A DNA stretch of 64,000 bases from Guyparkeria halophila. Lineage in GTDB: Bacteria > Pseudomonadota > Gammaproteobacteria > Halothiobacillales > Halothiobacillaceae. The position numbers and the translations under genes are program-made. The stretch spans positions 2,301,501 through 2,365,500 of the forward strand of contig NZ_CP140153.1 in NCBI RefSeq assembly GCF_034479635.1. Reading direction: 5' to 3'. The notes below the pieces were generated by a model. That model worked only from the letters and a program-made list of their open reading frames with translations, did no database searches and had not been told where the DNA came from. Below are positions 22,717-39,728 of the stretch, piece after piece; position 1 is the stretch's first letter; each line of letters starts with the position of its first letter.

Positions 22717-23187
22717 TTACCAGCGGAAGTGCGCGAAGGCCTTGTTGGCCTCGGCCATGCGGTGCGTGTCTTCACGCTTCTTCACAGCGGAACCACGACC
22801 TTCGGCAGCGTCCGACAGCTCACCGGCCATCTTCTGGGCCATGGTCTTCTCACCACGCTTGCGGGCGGCTTCGATCAACCAGCGCATGGCCAGTGACGAG
22901 CGACGCACCGGGCGAACCTCGACGGGCACCTGGTAGGTCGCACCACCGACTCGGCGGGATTTGACCTCGACGGACGGGGCGACGTTTTCCAACGCCTTCT
23001 CGACCACGTCGACCGGGTGACCCTTGCCCTTGGACTCGATCATGTCCATCGCGTCGTACAACAGACGCTCGGCGACGGCCTTCTTGCCGCTGAGCATGAT
23101 CATGTTGATGAATTTCGCGACGGTGACATTGCCGAATTTCGGATCCGGCAGAATCTCGCGCTTGGGGACTTCTCTTCTTCTGGGCAT
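22717..23187 (-). CDS. rpsG: 30S ribosomal protein uS7
   Basis: 156 residues; begins [20 protein letters not shown] and has the [13 protein letters not shown] segment and the long C-terminal helix. It is the assembly initiator of the 30S head. In E. coli uS7 represses the str operon by binding between rpsL and rpsG; the gap here is only 18 bases. Confidence 0.97.
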   Translation of the reverse strand: MPRRREVPKREILPDPKFGNVTVAKFINMIMLSGKKAVAERLLYDAMDMIESKGKGHPVDVVEKALENVAPSVEVKSRRVGGATYQVPVEVRPVRRSSLAMRWLIEAARKRGEKTMAQKMAGELSDAAEGRGSAVKKREDTHRMAEANKAFAHFRW

Positions 23188-23205
23188 CTCAAATCCTACC
23201 GTTGA

Positions 23206-23580
23206 TTAGCTCTTCGGACGCTTGGCGCCGTACTTCGAACGACCCTGACGGCGCTTCTCGACACCCTGGGTATCGAGGCTGCCGCGGACGACGTGATAGC
23301 GCACACCCGGGAGATCCTTTACACGACCGCCGCGGATCAGCACGACCGAGTGCTCCTGCAGGTTGTGACCTTCACCACCGATGTAGCCGGTGACCTCGTA
23401 GCCTGAGGTCAGACGCACACGGGCGACTTTCCGCAGGGCCGAGTTCGGCTTCTTCGGGGTGGTGGTGTAGACGCGCGTACAAACACCGCGTCGCTGGGGG
23501 CAGCGCTCCAGCGCGGGCACGCTGGTCTTTTCGACCATGCGCTTGCGCGGCTTACGCACTAGCTGATTGATAGTAGCCAT
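23206..23580 (-). CDS. rpsL: 30S ribosomal protein uS12
   Basis: 124 residues from ATG 23580, the E. coli length; the frame is open seven codons further. Lys43 ([12 protein letters not shown]) and Lys88 (GGRVKDLPG), whose substitution gives streptomycin resistance, have the sensitive-type residues. It is the first gene of the str segment behind a near-consensus promoter. Confidence 0.97.
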   Translation of the reverse strand: MATINQLVRKPRKRMVEKTSVPALERCPQRRGVCTRVYTTTPKKPNSALRKVARVRLTSGYEVTGYIGGEGHNLQEHSVVLIRGGRVKDLPGVRYHVVRGSLDTQGVEKRRQGRSKYGAKRPKS

Positions 23581-23599
23581 GTATCCGTATTCTCCGACC

Positions 23600-23632
23600 A
23601 AAAACTAGCACGACGGGCACAGTTGCCCGCCG
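23600..23632 (-). terminator. Hairpin with T tract between rpoC and rpsL
   Basis: The minus-strand 8-bp stem CGGCGGGC/GCCCGTCG (one G-U) with a 6-base loop is followed five bases later by TTTTT. It could end the rpoBC transcript. Because it also lies within the leader of the rpsL transcript it may act as a partial attenuator there. Confidence 0.45.
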
Positions 23633-23644
23633 TAAAGGGCAGTG

Positions 23645-23673
23645 ATTCTATGCAGTTGCCGCGTTGCTGTCAA
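23645..23673 (-). promoter_or_regulatory. Near-consensus sigma-70 promoter for the str genes
   Basis: On the minus strand: -35 TTGACA (23673-23668), a 17-bp spacer, and -10 TAGAAT (23650-23645). The -35 begins 8 bases after the rpoC stop. This is the best sigma-70 promoter in the window and gives a leader of about 57 bases before rpsL. Confidence 0.85.
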
Positions 23674-23680
23674 CGCAAGC

Positions 23681-27895
<4,215 letters not shown>

Positions 27896-27972
27896 TGACT
27901 ACCTGCCTAACGTGTTCTGTCACACGGCACCATGGACCCGGGCAGCTGCCCGGTTGGCCCATGCCCCGGAAA

Positions 27973-32139
<4,167 letters not shown>

Positions 32140-32227
32140 CTACTTTCCTCGTCGGGACAATCTGAGTGTGATCACCAGCGGACTGGCGATGCACGCCGTG
32201 GCGCGCGGGGATCCGTTCCCCCTGTGT

Positions 32228-32248
32228 GGGGCGGCAGCCGGCCGCCCC
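32228..32248 (-). other. GC-rich hairpin in the rplL-rpoB spacer
   Basis: The perfect 8-bp stem GGGGCGGC/GCCGCCCC has a 5-base loop and no T tract. It is therefore more likely an RNA structural or processing element than a terminator. It follows the larger hairpin at 32255-32291 on the transcript. Confidence 0.4.
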
Positions 32249-32254
32249 GGGCAA

Positions 32255-32291
32255 CCTTTCGCGATCAGACCGACAATCCGATCGCGAAAGG
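32255..32291 (-). promoter_or_regulatory. Long hairpin in the rplL-rpoB spacer, likely processing or attenuation site
   Basis: A 12-bp perfect stem CCTTTCGCGATC/GATCGCGAAAGG encloses a 13-base partly paired loop. In E. coli the same spacer carries an attenuator and an RNase III cleavage site that set rpoBC expression relative to rplJL. Position and form suggest the same role here; no T tract follows, which favours processing. Confidence 0.5.
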
Positions 32292-32376
32292 ACGCCCAAC
32301 AAGCGCGTAAAGGCCGGCGACCCGAAGGCCACCAGCCTGTACCTGGGTGCTGTGGTTAAGCGACCCTTGCACTCGT

Positions 32377-32757
32377 TTACTTGAGCTCGACGGAAGCGCC
32401 TGCCTCTTCGAGCTTGGCCTTCATGGAGTCGGCCTCTTCCTTCTCGACGCCTTCCTTGATGGTGCTCGGGGCACCTTCGACCAGTTCCTTGGCTTCCTTG
32501 AGGCCCAGGCCGGTCAGCTCGCGGGTCGCCTTAATGACGGAAACCTTGTTGGAGCCGAACGAGGTCATGACCACGTCGAATTCGGTCTGCTCTTCTGCAG
32601 CAGCGGCGCCTTCGCCACCTCCGGCTGCCGGAGCGGCGGCAACGGCTGCTGCCGCGCTAACGCCGAACTTCTCTTCCATGTCGGAGATCAGTTCAACGAC
32701 CTCCATGACGGACATGTTGGAGATCGCTTCGAGGATATCGTCTTTTGTAACTGCCAT
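32377..32757 (-). CDS. rplL: 50S ribosomal protein bL12 (L7/L12)
   Basis: 126 residues (E. coli 121). It has an N-terminal dimerisation domain, an Ala/Gly-rich hinge (about 38-57), and a C-terminal domain with the factor-binding helix (KTEFDVVMT-like, [24 protein letters not shown]). It is the stalk protein recruiting GTPase factors, bound by uL10 encoded just before it. Confidence 0.97.
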   Translation of the reverse strand: MAVTKDDILEAISNMSVMEVVELISDMEEKFGVSAAAAVAAAPAAGGGEGAAAAEEQTEFDVVMTSFGSNKVSVIKATRELTGLGLKEAKELVEGAPSTIKEGVEKEEADSMKAKLEEAGASVELK

Positions 32758-32787
32758 GATTGAGTACCTGAAAAGTGATGAAAAAGG

Positions 32788-33315
32788 TTAAGCCGCTTCT
32801 TTCTGGTCGCGAATCGCTGCCACGGTGCGTACCAGCTTGCCCGGAACCTCGTTGAAGGTACGGGCCAGCTTGGTAACCGGCGCCTGCATGGTCGCCATGA
32901 GCAGCGCAAGCGCTTCCTCACGGGTCGGCAGGCTGGCAACGCGTTCAAGAGCGGAAGCCGGGAGGAGTTCGCCACCCAAGGACACGAACTGGACTTCAAG
33001 CTGCGACATCTCCTTGGTCGCGTCCTTCATCAGACGCGCCGCGGAGCCCAGGTCGTCCATCGAGAACGCGAGGATGAGCGGGCCACGCAGGGCATCGCTC
33101 ATGCATTCGTACTCGGTGCCTTCCAGGGCGCGCTTGGCCAGGGTGTTCTTGACGACACGCAGATAAACACCCTGCTCACGCGCCTTGACGCGAAGCTCGG
33201 TGACCTGCGAGACCGTCAAGCCTCGATACTCGACGCCAACCGCCGAGTAGGCCTTGGATGCAACCTCGGCGACTTCTGCGACAACCAACTTCTTGCGATC
33301 GAAGGTTAATGCCAC
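32788..33315 (-). CDS. rplJ: 50S ribosomal protein uL10
   Basis: 175 residues (E. coli 165). The start codon is GTG at 33315, giving MALTFDRKKLVVAEVAEVA. It anchors bL12 dimers at the stalk base. A 265-base leader upstream contains a fold resembling the L10 leader, through which the uL10-bL12 complex represses translation in E. coli. Confidence 0.96.
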   Translation of the reverse strand: MALTFDRKKLVVAEVAEVASKAYSAVGVEYRGLTVSQVTELRVKAREQGVYLRVVKNTLAKRALEGTEYECMSDALRGPLILAFSMDDLGSAARLMKDATKEMSQLEVQFVSLGGELLPASALERVASLPTREEALALLMATMQAPVTKLARTFNEVPGKLVRTVAAIRDQKEAA

Positions 33316-33362
33316 GTCTCTTACCTACGGTTGCAAAGGGACAAGCCCTTTTCGTTTGAAAC

Positions 33363-33385
33363 CGATTCGTGCGGTGCACGAATCG
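33363..33385 (-). other. Perfect hairpin just before rplJ
   Basis: A 10-bp perfect stem CGATTCGTGC/GCACGAATCG with a 3-base loop lies 48 bases before the rplJ start, downstream of the L10-leader fold. It may participate in switching between translatable and repressed structures, or be a processing site. Confidence 0.4.
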
Positions 33386-33427
33386 CCCTTCTCAACGGCC
33401 ACCCAGACATGAAATCATCGGGACTCT

Positions 33428-33487
33428 GACCGTCTGCGCAGGCTTTCTTGATTAAGCGGGAGAGCGAACCCGCCCGCGCCTGCGGTC
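33428..33487 (-). promoter_or_regulatory. L10-leader-like autoregulatory RNA element
   Basis: On the transcript, GACCG pairs with CGGTC. Inside it GCAGGC pairs with GCCTGC, and an apical arm GCGGG/CCCGC follows. An unpaired A-rich segment (TTAATCAAGAAA) lies on the 3' side of the apical arm. This arrangement resembles the conserved L10 leader, the binding site of uL10-(bL12)4 that represses rplJ translation. The family comparison is from memory and not computed. Confidence 0.65.
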
Positions 33488-33530
33488 TTTGACGCCACCG
33501 GCATCAATACCGGCAGTCCAAAGAACGTGA

Positions 33531-33558
33531 CCGGCCTCGACACGAAGGTCGAGGCCGG
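33531..33558 (-). terminator. Hairpin after rplA
   Basis: The perfect 11-bp stem CCGGCCTCGAC/GTCGAGGCCGG has a 6-base loop and lies 22 bases after the rplA stop. It lacks a clean T tract (TCACGTTCTTTGG follows). It is therefore likely a partial terminator or an RNA-stabilising 3' end between rplKA and rplJL. Confidence 0.5.
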
Positions 33559-33580
33559 CTATTCGGGGGTTGCGTCGCGG

Positions 33581-34276
33581 TTATTCCGCGAGCGAACCCT
33601 GATCCACCACCAGGCCCGGGCCCATCGTGGTGGAGACGGATACACGCTTCATGTATACGCCCTTCGCCGCGGACGGCTTGGCCTTGTTCAGGTCGCCGAC
33701 CAGGGCATTGAGGTTCTCGATCAGCGCCGCCGGCTCGAAATCCACCTTGCCAATGGTGCAGTGGATGATGCCGTTCTTGTCGGTGCGGTAGCGAACCTGG
33801 CCGGCCTTGGCGTTCTTGACCGCCGTGGCCACGTCGGTGGAAACCGTGCCCACCTTCGGGTTCGGCATCAGGCCACGCGGACCCAGGATCTGGCCCAGCT
33901 GACCGACCACGCGCATTGCGTCCGGGGAGGCAATGACGACGTCGAAGTCCATGCGGCCCTGCTTGATCTCACCGGCGAGATCATCCATGCCGACGATGTC
34001 GGCACCGGCCGCCGTCGCGGCCTCAGCGTTCGCGCCCTGGGCAAAGACGGCAACGCGCACGTCTTGACCCGTGCCGCGCGGCAGGACGGTGGAACCACGA
34101 ACCATCTGGTCCGAACGACGCGGATCGACGCCCAGGTTGACGGCCACATCGACCGACTCGTTGAACTTGACCGCGGAGACTTCCTTCAGCAGGGCGAAGG
34201 CCTCTTCGGCACCGTACTGACGGTTGCGATCAATCTTTTCGGCGATCTGCTTCTGACGCTTGCTCAACTTGGCCAT
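33581..34276 (-). CDS. rplA: 50S ribosomal protein uL1
   Basis: 231 residues (E. coli 234), starting at ATG 34276 one base after the rplK stop, with GGAGGG within the end of rplK. The two-domain L1 fold with the conserved [11 protein letters not shown]-like segment ([14 protein letters not shown]) is complete. It forms the mobile stalk at the E site. In E. coli it represses the rplKA mRNA. Confidence 0.96.
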   Translation of the reverse strand: MAKLSKRQKQIAEKIDRNRQYGAEEAFALLKEVSAVKFNESVDVAVNLGVDPRRSDQMVRGSTVLPRGTGQDVRVAVFAQGANAEAATAAGADIVGMDDLAGEIKQGRMDFDVVIASPDAMRVVGQLGQILGPRGLMPNPKVGTVSTDVATAVKNAKAGQVRYRTDKNGIIHCTIGKVDFEPAALIENLNALVGDLNKAKPSAAKGVYMKRVSVSTTMGPGLVVDQGSLAE

Positions 34277-34277
34277 C

Positions 34278-34709
34278 TCACACACCCTCCACGTTCAGGC
34301 CCATGCTGCGGGCGCTACCGGCAATGGTGCGCACACGGGCGTCGAGATCCTTGGCCGTCAGGTCCGGCTCTTTGGTCTTGGCAATTTCTTCGAGCTGGTC
34401 ACGGGTCACCGTGCCGACCTTGGTCTTGTTCGGCTCGGCGGAACCGCTTTTGATGCCGAGGGCCTTCTTGAGCAGGATCGCCGCCGGCGGGGTCTTCATG
34501 ATGAAGGTGAACGACTTGTCCTGATAGACAGTGATCACCACCGGAACGGGAAGACCCGGCTCGATGTTGCCCGACGCCGCGTTGAACTCCTTACAGAAGC
34601 CCATGATGTTGACGCCGTGCTGACCCAGGGCAGGACCGATGGGGGGCGACGGGTTGGCCTGACCGGCAGGCACCTGAAGCTTGATGTAAGCGGAGACTTT
34701 CTTAGCCAT
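34278..34709 (-). CDS. rplK: 50S ribosomal protein uL11
   Basis: 143 residues (E. coli 142). The Pro-rich N-terminal domain ([30 protein letters not shown]) is the thiostrepton-site region, and the C-terminal RNA-binding domain ends [11 protein letters not shown]. It is part of the GTPase-associated centre and of the stringent-response sensing surface. Confidence 0.97.
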   Translation of the reverse strand: MAKKVSAYIKLQVPAGQANPSPPIGPALGQHGVNIMGFCKEFNAASGNIEPGLPVPVVITVYQDKSFTFIMKTPPAAILLKKALGIKSGSAEPNKTKVGTVTRDQLEEIAKTKEPDLTAKDLDARVRTIAGSARSMGLNVEGV

Positions 34710-34724
34710 GATGACCTCTCAAGT

Positions 34725-34758
34725 GGGTAGTAGCGCCCGACGCAAGGCCAGGCTCCCC
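34725..34758 (-). promoter_or_regulatory. Candidate uL1-binding hairpin before rplK
   Basis: The transcript can form GGG/CCC, an asymmetric internal loop (A against GCTACTA), then GCCTG/CGGGC and a 9-base loop, ending 16 bases before the rplK ATG. Asymmetric loops of this kind characterise uL1 sites in mRNA and 23S rRNA. The match is by shape only and is uncertain. Confidence 0.3.
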
Positions 34759-34771
34759 GTGTGTCGACTGA

Positions 34772-35305
34772 TCAGGTCTTCTCGACCTGGTCGAAATTCA
34801 GCTCCACCGGAGTGGAACGTCCGAAAATGCTGACCGCCACGCGCAGGCGGCTCTTTTCGTAATTGACTTCCTCGACCGTGCCGGTGAAGTCGTTGAACGG
34901 GCCGTCGCAGACACGCACCATCTCGCCGACGTCGAACAACGTCTTCGGCTTCGGCTTCTCGGTCGAGTCCTTGACCCGGTTGAGGATCTGCTCGGCCTCG
35001 CGCTCGGTAATCGGTGTCGGCTTGCCGCCCGAGTTACCAATGAAGCCCAGGACGCGCGGCACCGACTTGATCAGGTGCCACGCCTCGTCGGTCATGTCGA
35101 CCTGGACCAGCACGTAACCGGGGAAGAACTTGCGCTCGGAACGACGCTTGACGCCGTCGCGCATCTCGACCACCTCCTCGGACGGGACCAGGATCTCGCC
35201 GAACAGATGCTCCAGACCGGCGCGCTCGATGCGCTCGGCAAGCGCCTTCTTGACGCTGTTTTCGTACTGTGAGAACGCCTGGACGACGTACCAGCGCATC
35301 GCCAT
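34772..35305 (-). CDS. nusG: Transcription termination/antitermination factor NusG
   Basis: 177 residues (E. coli 181). The N-terminal NGN domain ([19 protein letters not shown]) binds the polymerase clamp. The C-terminal KOW domain ([16 protein letters not shown]) contacts Rho or uS10. GGAGG lies 6 bases before the ATG at 35305; a second ATG two codons later is possible. Ten bases after secE, as in E. coli. Confidence 0.97.
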   Translation of the reverse strand: MAMRWYVVQAFSQYENSVKKALAERIERAGLEHLFGEILVPSEEVVEMRDGVKRRSERKFFPGYVLVQVDMTDEAWHLIKSVPRVLGFIGNSGGKPTPITEREAEQILNRVKDSTEKPKPKTLFDVGEMVRVCDGPFNDFTGTVEEVNYEKSRLRVAVSIFGRSTPVELNFDQVEKT

Positions 35306-35315
35306 GTAAAGCCTC

Positions 35316-35687
35316 CTAACCGGTAATGCTGCGAACGATCCAACCCAGCAGCGAGTCGACGCCCCAGAGGAACAGGCCGATCAGGATGACGAGCAGGATG
35401 ACCACGAGGGTCGTCTGCGTCGCTTCCTGACGCGTCGGCCAGACCATCTTCTTGACCTCGAGACGCGAGTCGAAGGTGAACTGCCAGATCGACCGCCCGA
35501 CCGCCGTGGTGTATGCCACGGCAATCGCGAGCCCCGCCCCTGCCACCACGGCCAGGATGCGCAGGAACAACGGCTGGCCATCAAGCAGGTAATAACCCAC
35601 GATGCCGGCGATGATCAGCAGGATCGCGACGGCGATCTTGGCTGAATCCAGGCCAGACGACGTGGGCTGCACGGACTTTTCCGACAT
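35316..35687 (-). CDS. secE: Protein translocase subunit SecE
   Basis: 123 residues with three predicted membrane segments (about 17-36, 42-63 and 93-118), the longer gammaproteobacterial form. The conserved amphipathic/cytoplasmic block [17 protein letters not shown] precedes the essential third segment. It forms SecYEG with SecY encoded at 8841-10175. The secE-nusG pair is universal in this group. Confidence 0.97.
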   Translation of the reverse strand: MSEKSVQPTSSGLDSAKIAVAILLIIAGIVGYYLLDGQPLFLRILAVVAGAGLAIAVAYTTAVGRSIWQFTFDSRLEVKKMVWPTRQEATQTTLVVILLVILIGLFLWGVDSLLGWIVRSITG

Positions 35688-35715
35688 GTTAGGAACTCAC
35701 GCTTCAAAGACAGCA

Positions 35716-35745
35716 CCCGCCGGCCGGCGAACCGGACCCGGCGGG
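35716..35745 (-). other. Hairpin in the tRNA-Trp to secE spacer
   Basis: An 8-bp stem CCCGCCGG/CCGGCGGG with a 14-base partly paired loop lies between the tRNA-Trp 3' end and secE. There is no T tract. It may mark the processing boundary between the tRNA and the secE-nusG message. Confidence 0.35.
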
Positions 35746-35762
35746 CACCCCCTGCACGGAAG

Positions 35763-35838
35763 TGGCAGGGCAGGAGGGACTCGAACCCACAACCTACGGT
35801 TTTGGAGACCGTTGCTCTGCCAATTGAGCTACTGCCCT
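35763..35838 (-). tRNA. trpT: tRNA-Trp (anticodon CCA)
   Basis: 76 nt including an encoded CCA. The anticodon loop is TCTCCAAAA with CCA, and the T-arm GGGTTCGAGTCCC and acceptor stem AGGGCAG/CTGCCCT are fully paired. It lies between tuf copy 2 and secE. Confidence 0.96.
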
Positions 35839-35857
35839 AGTGTTTTCGCCTACCGCG

Positions 35858-35890
35858 AAAAAAGAGCGCGAAGTCTATCCGACTCCGCGC
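35858..35890 (-). terminator. Terminator after tuf copy 2
   Basis: The minus-strand 10-bp stem GCGCGGAGTC/GACTTCGCGC (one G-U) with a 5-base loop is followed by TCTTTTTT. It lies 22 bases after the tuf stop. The same bases contain TAGACT followed by TCGCGCTCTTTTTT, resembling the -10/discriminator block before rplC, with TTGCGT 17 bases upstream. A promoter for tRNA-Trp-secE-nusG may therefore overlap the terminator. Confidence 0.65.
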
Positions 35891-35911
35891 CTTGACGCAA
35901 CCCGTTGCGGG

Positions 35912-37102
<1,191 letters not shown>

Positions 37103-37139
37103 CGCATCCTCCGCCAACCGGGACAAGCAAATGGGAATG

Positions 37140-37215
<76 letters not shown>

Positions 37216-37327
37216 AAATATGAGTCGACGGCGTGCCGCCGACGCAATCTCTAGCAACAGATGCGACCCCGTGGAGGGTCGCGTCGGTCCGTTCCGGAAC
37301 CGGGTCAGGCGACCCGGATCGCAGGAC

Positions 37328-37401
<74 letters not shown>

Positions 37402-37444
37402 AGACCGTTTGAATCCCGCAAGCGGTTGCGAGATTCGTCTTGTC

Positions 37445-37529
37445 TGGTGGTGGGGGCAGGATTCGAACCTGCGAAGGCTGAGCCGGCAGATTTACAGTCT
37501 GCTCCCGTTGACCGCTTGGGTACCCCACC
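37445..37529 (-). tRNA. tyrU: tRNA-Tyr (anticodon GTA)
   Basis: 85 nt with encoded CCA and a long variable arm (CCGGCTCAGCCTT region), as expected for a class II tRNA. The anticodon arm CAGACTGTAAATCTG carries GTA. Second tRNA of the operon. Confidence 0.96.
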
Positions 37530-37664
37530 CGGGAAGCGCGCCATTCTTCACAAAAAGGACCGGGCTGTCAACACCCGGTCCGCGGCTTGGACATCACGAC
37601 AAGGGCGCGCATCGTGATGCCGGCCAACGCCCGCGAAACCGTGCTTCGCGAACGTCCTGCCTCT

Positions 37665-37740
37665 GGTGCCGGCTGTGGGACTCGAACTCACGACCTACCG
37701 CTTACAAGGCGGTTGCTCTACCAACTGAGCTAAGCCGGCA
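37665..37740 (-). tRNA. thrU: tRNA-Thr (anticodon TGT)
   Basis: 76 nt with encoded CCA. The anticodon arm ACCGCCTTGTAAGCGGT carries TGT, and the acceptor GCCGGCT pairs with AGCCGGC. First tRNA of the operon, starting about 4 bases after the predicted transcription start. Confidence 0.96.
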
Positions 37741-37750
37741 ATGGGCGCGC

Positions 37751-37780
37751 ATTTTACGCACACGGACACCCCTTTGCCAA
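37751..37780 (-). promoter_or_regulatory. Promoter of the tRNA-tuf operon with GC-rich discriminator
   Basis: On the minus strand: -35 TTGGCA (37780-37775), an 18-bp spacer, and -10 TAAAAT (37756-37751), followed by GCGCGCCC. The GC-rich discriminator is the mark of stringently controlled stable-RNA promoters. Confidence 0.8.
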
Positions 37781-37804
37781 GCCGACATGCCGCGAACGGC
37801 AGAG

Positions 37805-38659
37805 TTAGCGCCGGGCGCGCGCCAGCCGGACCACCCCGGAAAGCACCAGGTCGGCTTCAAGGCAGAGCTCGAAGGCCGGATCGATCAGGTCGACCAGCCG
37901 TTCGGCATCCCCGCCGGCAATCACGGCAAGTAGCGCCTCCTCGCCGGCAAGTCGCTCCTGCCAGACCGACAACATCTGATTGACACCGGCGGCAATCAGC
38001 CAGTGGCGACCCAGCTCGATCGCCGTCGCGGTATCGGCCGCCAGGCCCAGCCGCCGCGTCGCCTCGGGCACGGCCGCTGCCCCATCGCCCGGCTCGGCGG
38101 GGGCACCGTCGCGCCCCAGTGAGTCAATCGCCGGGTCCAGCGCGGGCGCGGCCGAGCGCAAGGCCTCCAGCTGGGCACGCCACCCCGGCAGGATCAGGCC
38201 ACCGAGGTGCTGACCGTCGGCGGCGAGCACATCCAGGGTGATCGCGGTGCCGGCATTGATGATCGCCAGCGGCCGGTCGGGATAACGGGCCCGGGCCTCG
38301 ATCATGGCGCAGAACCGGTCGATGCCCAGATCGGCGGGCGACTCGTAGGCAACCCGGACGTGACAGCACTTGCCGGGCACCTCGAGCCAGCGACACTCGG
38401 CCTGCGGGCAGACCTCGGCGATCGCGGTTCCCAACCAGTCGCGCCGACGCGGCTCGACCACCGTGGCCAGCACGACCTGCTTGGGCGAGCGCCCCTTCTC
38501 ATCCACCAGCAAGGGCTCCAGGCGAGTCGCCAGCGCACCGATGGGATCGGACTCGTTGGCGGCCGGCCAGTCGATGACGACCGGCTCGACCGTCTTTTGG
38601 CTGCGGCGGGCAAGATGCGCCTTGATCCGGCTGTTGCCCGCATCGATGTAACAATTCAC
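37805..38659 (-). CDS. coaX: Type III pantothenate kinase
   Basis: 284 residues; first step of coenzyme A synthesis. It belongs to the ASKHA fold: the phosphate-binding DAGNSRIK at 6-13, LGIDR at 111-115, and the adenosine-motif NAGTAITLD at 135-143. At 284 residues it is somewhat longer than most family members (about 240-260). Type III enzymes are not feedback-inhibited by CoA. It occupies the place of coaA between birA and the thrU tRNA operon of E. coli and starts 24 bases after birA, so the two are probably one operon. Confidence 0.93.
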   Translation of the reverse strand: MNCYIDAGNSRIKAHLARRSQKTVEPVVIDWPAANESDPIGALATRLEPLLVDEKGRSPKQVVLATVVEPRRRDWLGTAIAEVCPQAECRWLEVPGKCCHVRVAYESPADLGIDRFCAMIEARARYPDRPLAIINAGTAITLDVLAADGQHLGGLILPGWRAQLEALRSAAPALDPAIDSLGRDGAPAEPGDGAAAVPEATRRLGLAADTATAIELGRHWLIAAGVNQMLSVWQERLAGEEALLAVIAGGDAERLVDLIDPAFELCLEADLVLSGVVRLARARR

Positions 38660-38683
38660 TGGGTCAGGCCTTCCTTATAACGT

Positions 38684-39511
38684 TCAGTATGAGTCGCGCC
38701 CGGCGCGCTCGGCGAGCACGCGCACCCGATCGTGCGCACCCGCCCGGATCACGCACCCATCGGACCGGGCGATCTCCAGGTCGCCATCGGGGCAGATCAA
38801 TCCGGCGATACCGCTCTCGCCGATACCGTTGCCGCGTTCCACCACCACCGGCTTGCCAAAGCCATGATGTCGGCGCGACAAGTGGGCAAGCTCGCCCGGC
38901 CAGTCAGCGGGGCGCGACATCACGGTGACCGCCGCCTCAACCAGGGCGAGCGCGAGGGCGATGGAACTCCCCCGCCAGCCGTCGCCCGCCTCGCTGATGG
39001 CCGACGCCCGATAATCCGCATCCAGCGGGTCGGCGGGCTGGCGCCAGTTGATCCCGACCCCGGCCAGCCAGCGGAGTTCGCCGCCGAGGCGAGATCGCTC
39101 GATCATCAACCCACCCAACTTGCCTTCATTGAGATACAGGTCATTGGGCCACTTGACGGTCGCCGGCACGCCCTGTCCCCGCAGCACCCCGGCCAGCCGT
39201 CCGGCCAGCGCGAGCGCCGGCGGCGCGTCGGGCAATTCTGGACCGGCGGGCACAACCAGCGAGAACCAGAGACCATCGCCCGGCGCACTCAACCAGCGCG
39301 CCCCTCGCCGCCCAACCCCGGCGGTCTGCTCGGCTGCCACGACCACGGCCGGCCCACGCACGCCGCCATCGGCCGACTCCACCAGGGCGCGCACGCGGTC
39401 GTTGGTGGAATCGACGCGGGCCTGGGTGGCCATCATCCAGCCCTGGCGCGCGGCCAATCGCCGCAACTGCCGGGCGAGCGGGTCAAAATCGAGCGCGGCG
39501 TCGCGATGCAT
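38684..39511 (-). CDS. birA: Biotin--protein ligase, monofunctional (no DNA-binding domain)
   Basis: 275 residues; attaches biotin to the carrier subunit of acetyl-CoA carboxylase through biotinyl-AMP. Motifs: STN at 35-37, GVGRRGARW at 65-73 (the biotin-loop signature, with Val and Ala at two usual Gly/Arg positions), KWPND at 120-124, and a C-terminal cap domain. The N-terminal winged-helix repressor domain of E. coli BirA (321 residues) is missing, so it should not regulate bio genes. Upstream of coaX, as birA is of coaA in E. coli. Confidence 0.93.
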   Translation of the reverse strand: MHRDAALDFDPLARQLRRLAARQGWMMATQARVDSTNDRVRALVESADGGVRGPAVVVAAEQTAGVGRRGARWLSAPGDGLWFSLVVPAGPELPDAPPALALAGRLAGVLRGQGVPATVKWPNDLYLNEGKLGGLMIERSRLGGELRWLAGVGINWRQPADPLDADYRASAISEAGDGWRGSSIALALALVEAAVTVMSRPADWPGELAHLSRRHHGFGKPVVVERGNGIGESGIAGLICPDGDLEIARSDGCVIRAGAHDRVRVLAERAGRDSY

Positions 39512-39610
39512 GACAGACCCCGGCGAAAAACGGGCGAGCGGATCGTGCCAGAGTATGGCAACGGATGGGCGGCGGATGGGCGCCGGACCGGCAATTGGCC
39601 GCCGGCACCC

Positions 39611-39637
39611 TCAAGTTTTGCGGAACGGGCCCGATTA
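39611..39637 (+). promoter_or_regulatory. Sigma-28 (FliA)-type promoter upstream of motAB
   Basis: TCAAGTTT (39611-39618), 11 bases, then CCCGATTA (39630-39637), against the flagellar sigma consensus TAAAGTTT-N11-GCCGATAA: 7 of 8 and 6 of 8 matches at the exact spacing. It lies about 90 bases before the stator genes. A TATACT overlapping the 3' end could give additional sigma-70 transcription. Confidence 0.7.
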
Positions 39638-39728
39638 TACTGGCTCGGGCCGGCAGAACGAGTCCGCCCGTCCGATCGAATTCCTCCCGAACCAGACATC
39701 ATTTCGGGACGAACAACTGAGGAGCCCC

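Noticed and set aside
32228-32248. Terminator between rplL and rpoB
   Set aside because: The stem is strong but no T tract follows on the minus strand, and rpoB must be expressed from upstream; kept only as a structural element.
33531-33558. rplJL promoter near the rplA hairpin
   Set aside because: TTGGAC and TATTGA-like bases occur between the hairpin and the L10 leader, but no pair has acceptable spacing and match, so no promoter was called.
39048-39728. Upstream extension of the motA frame
   Set aside because: Overlaps birA antisense. The family N-terminus and ribosome site put the start at the TTG at 39729.
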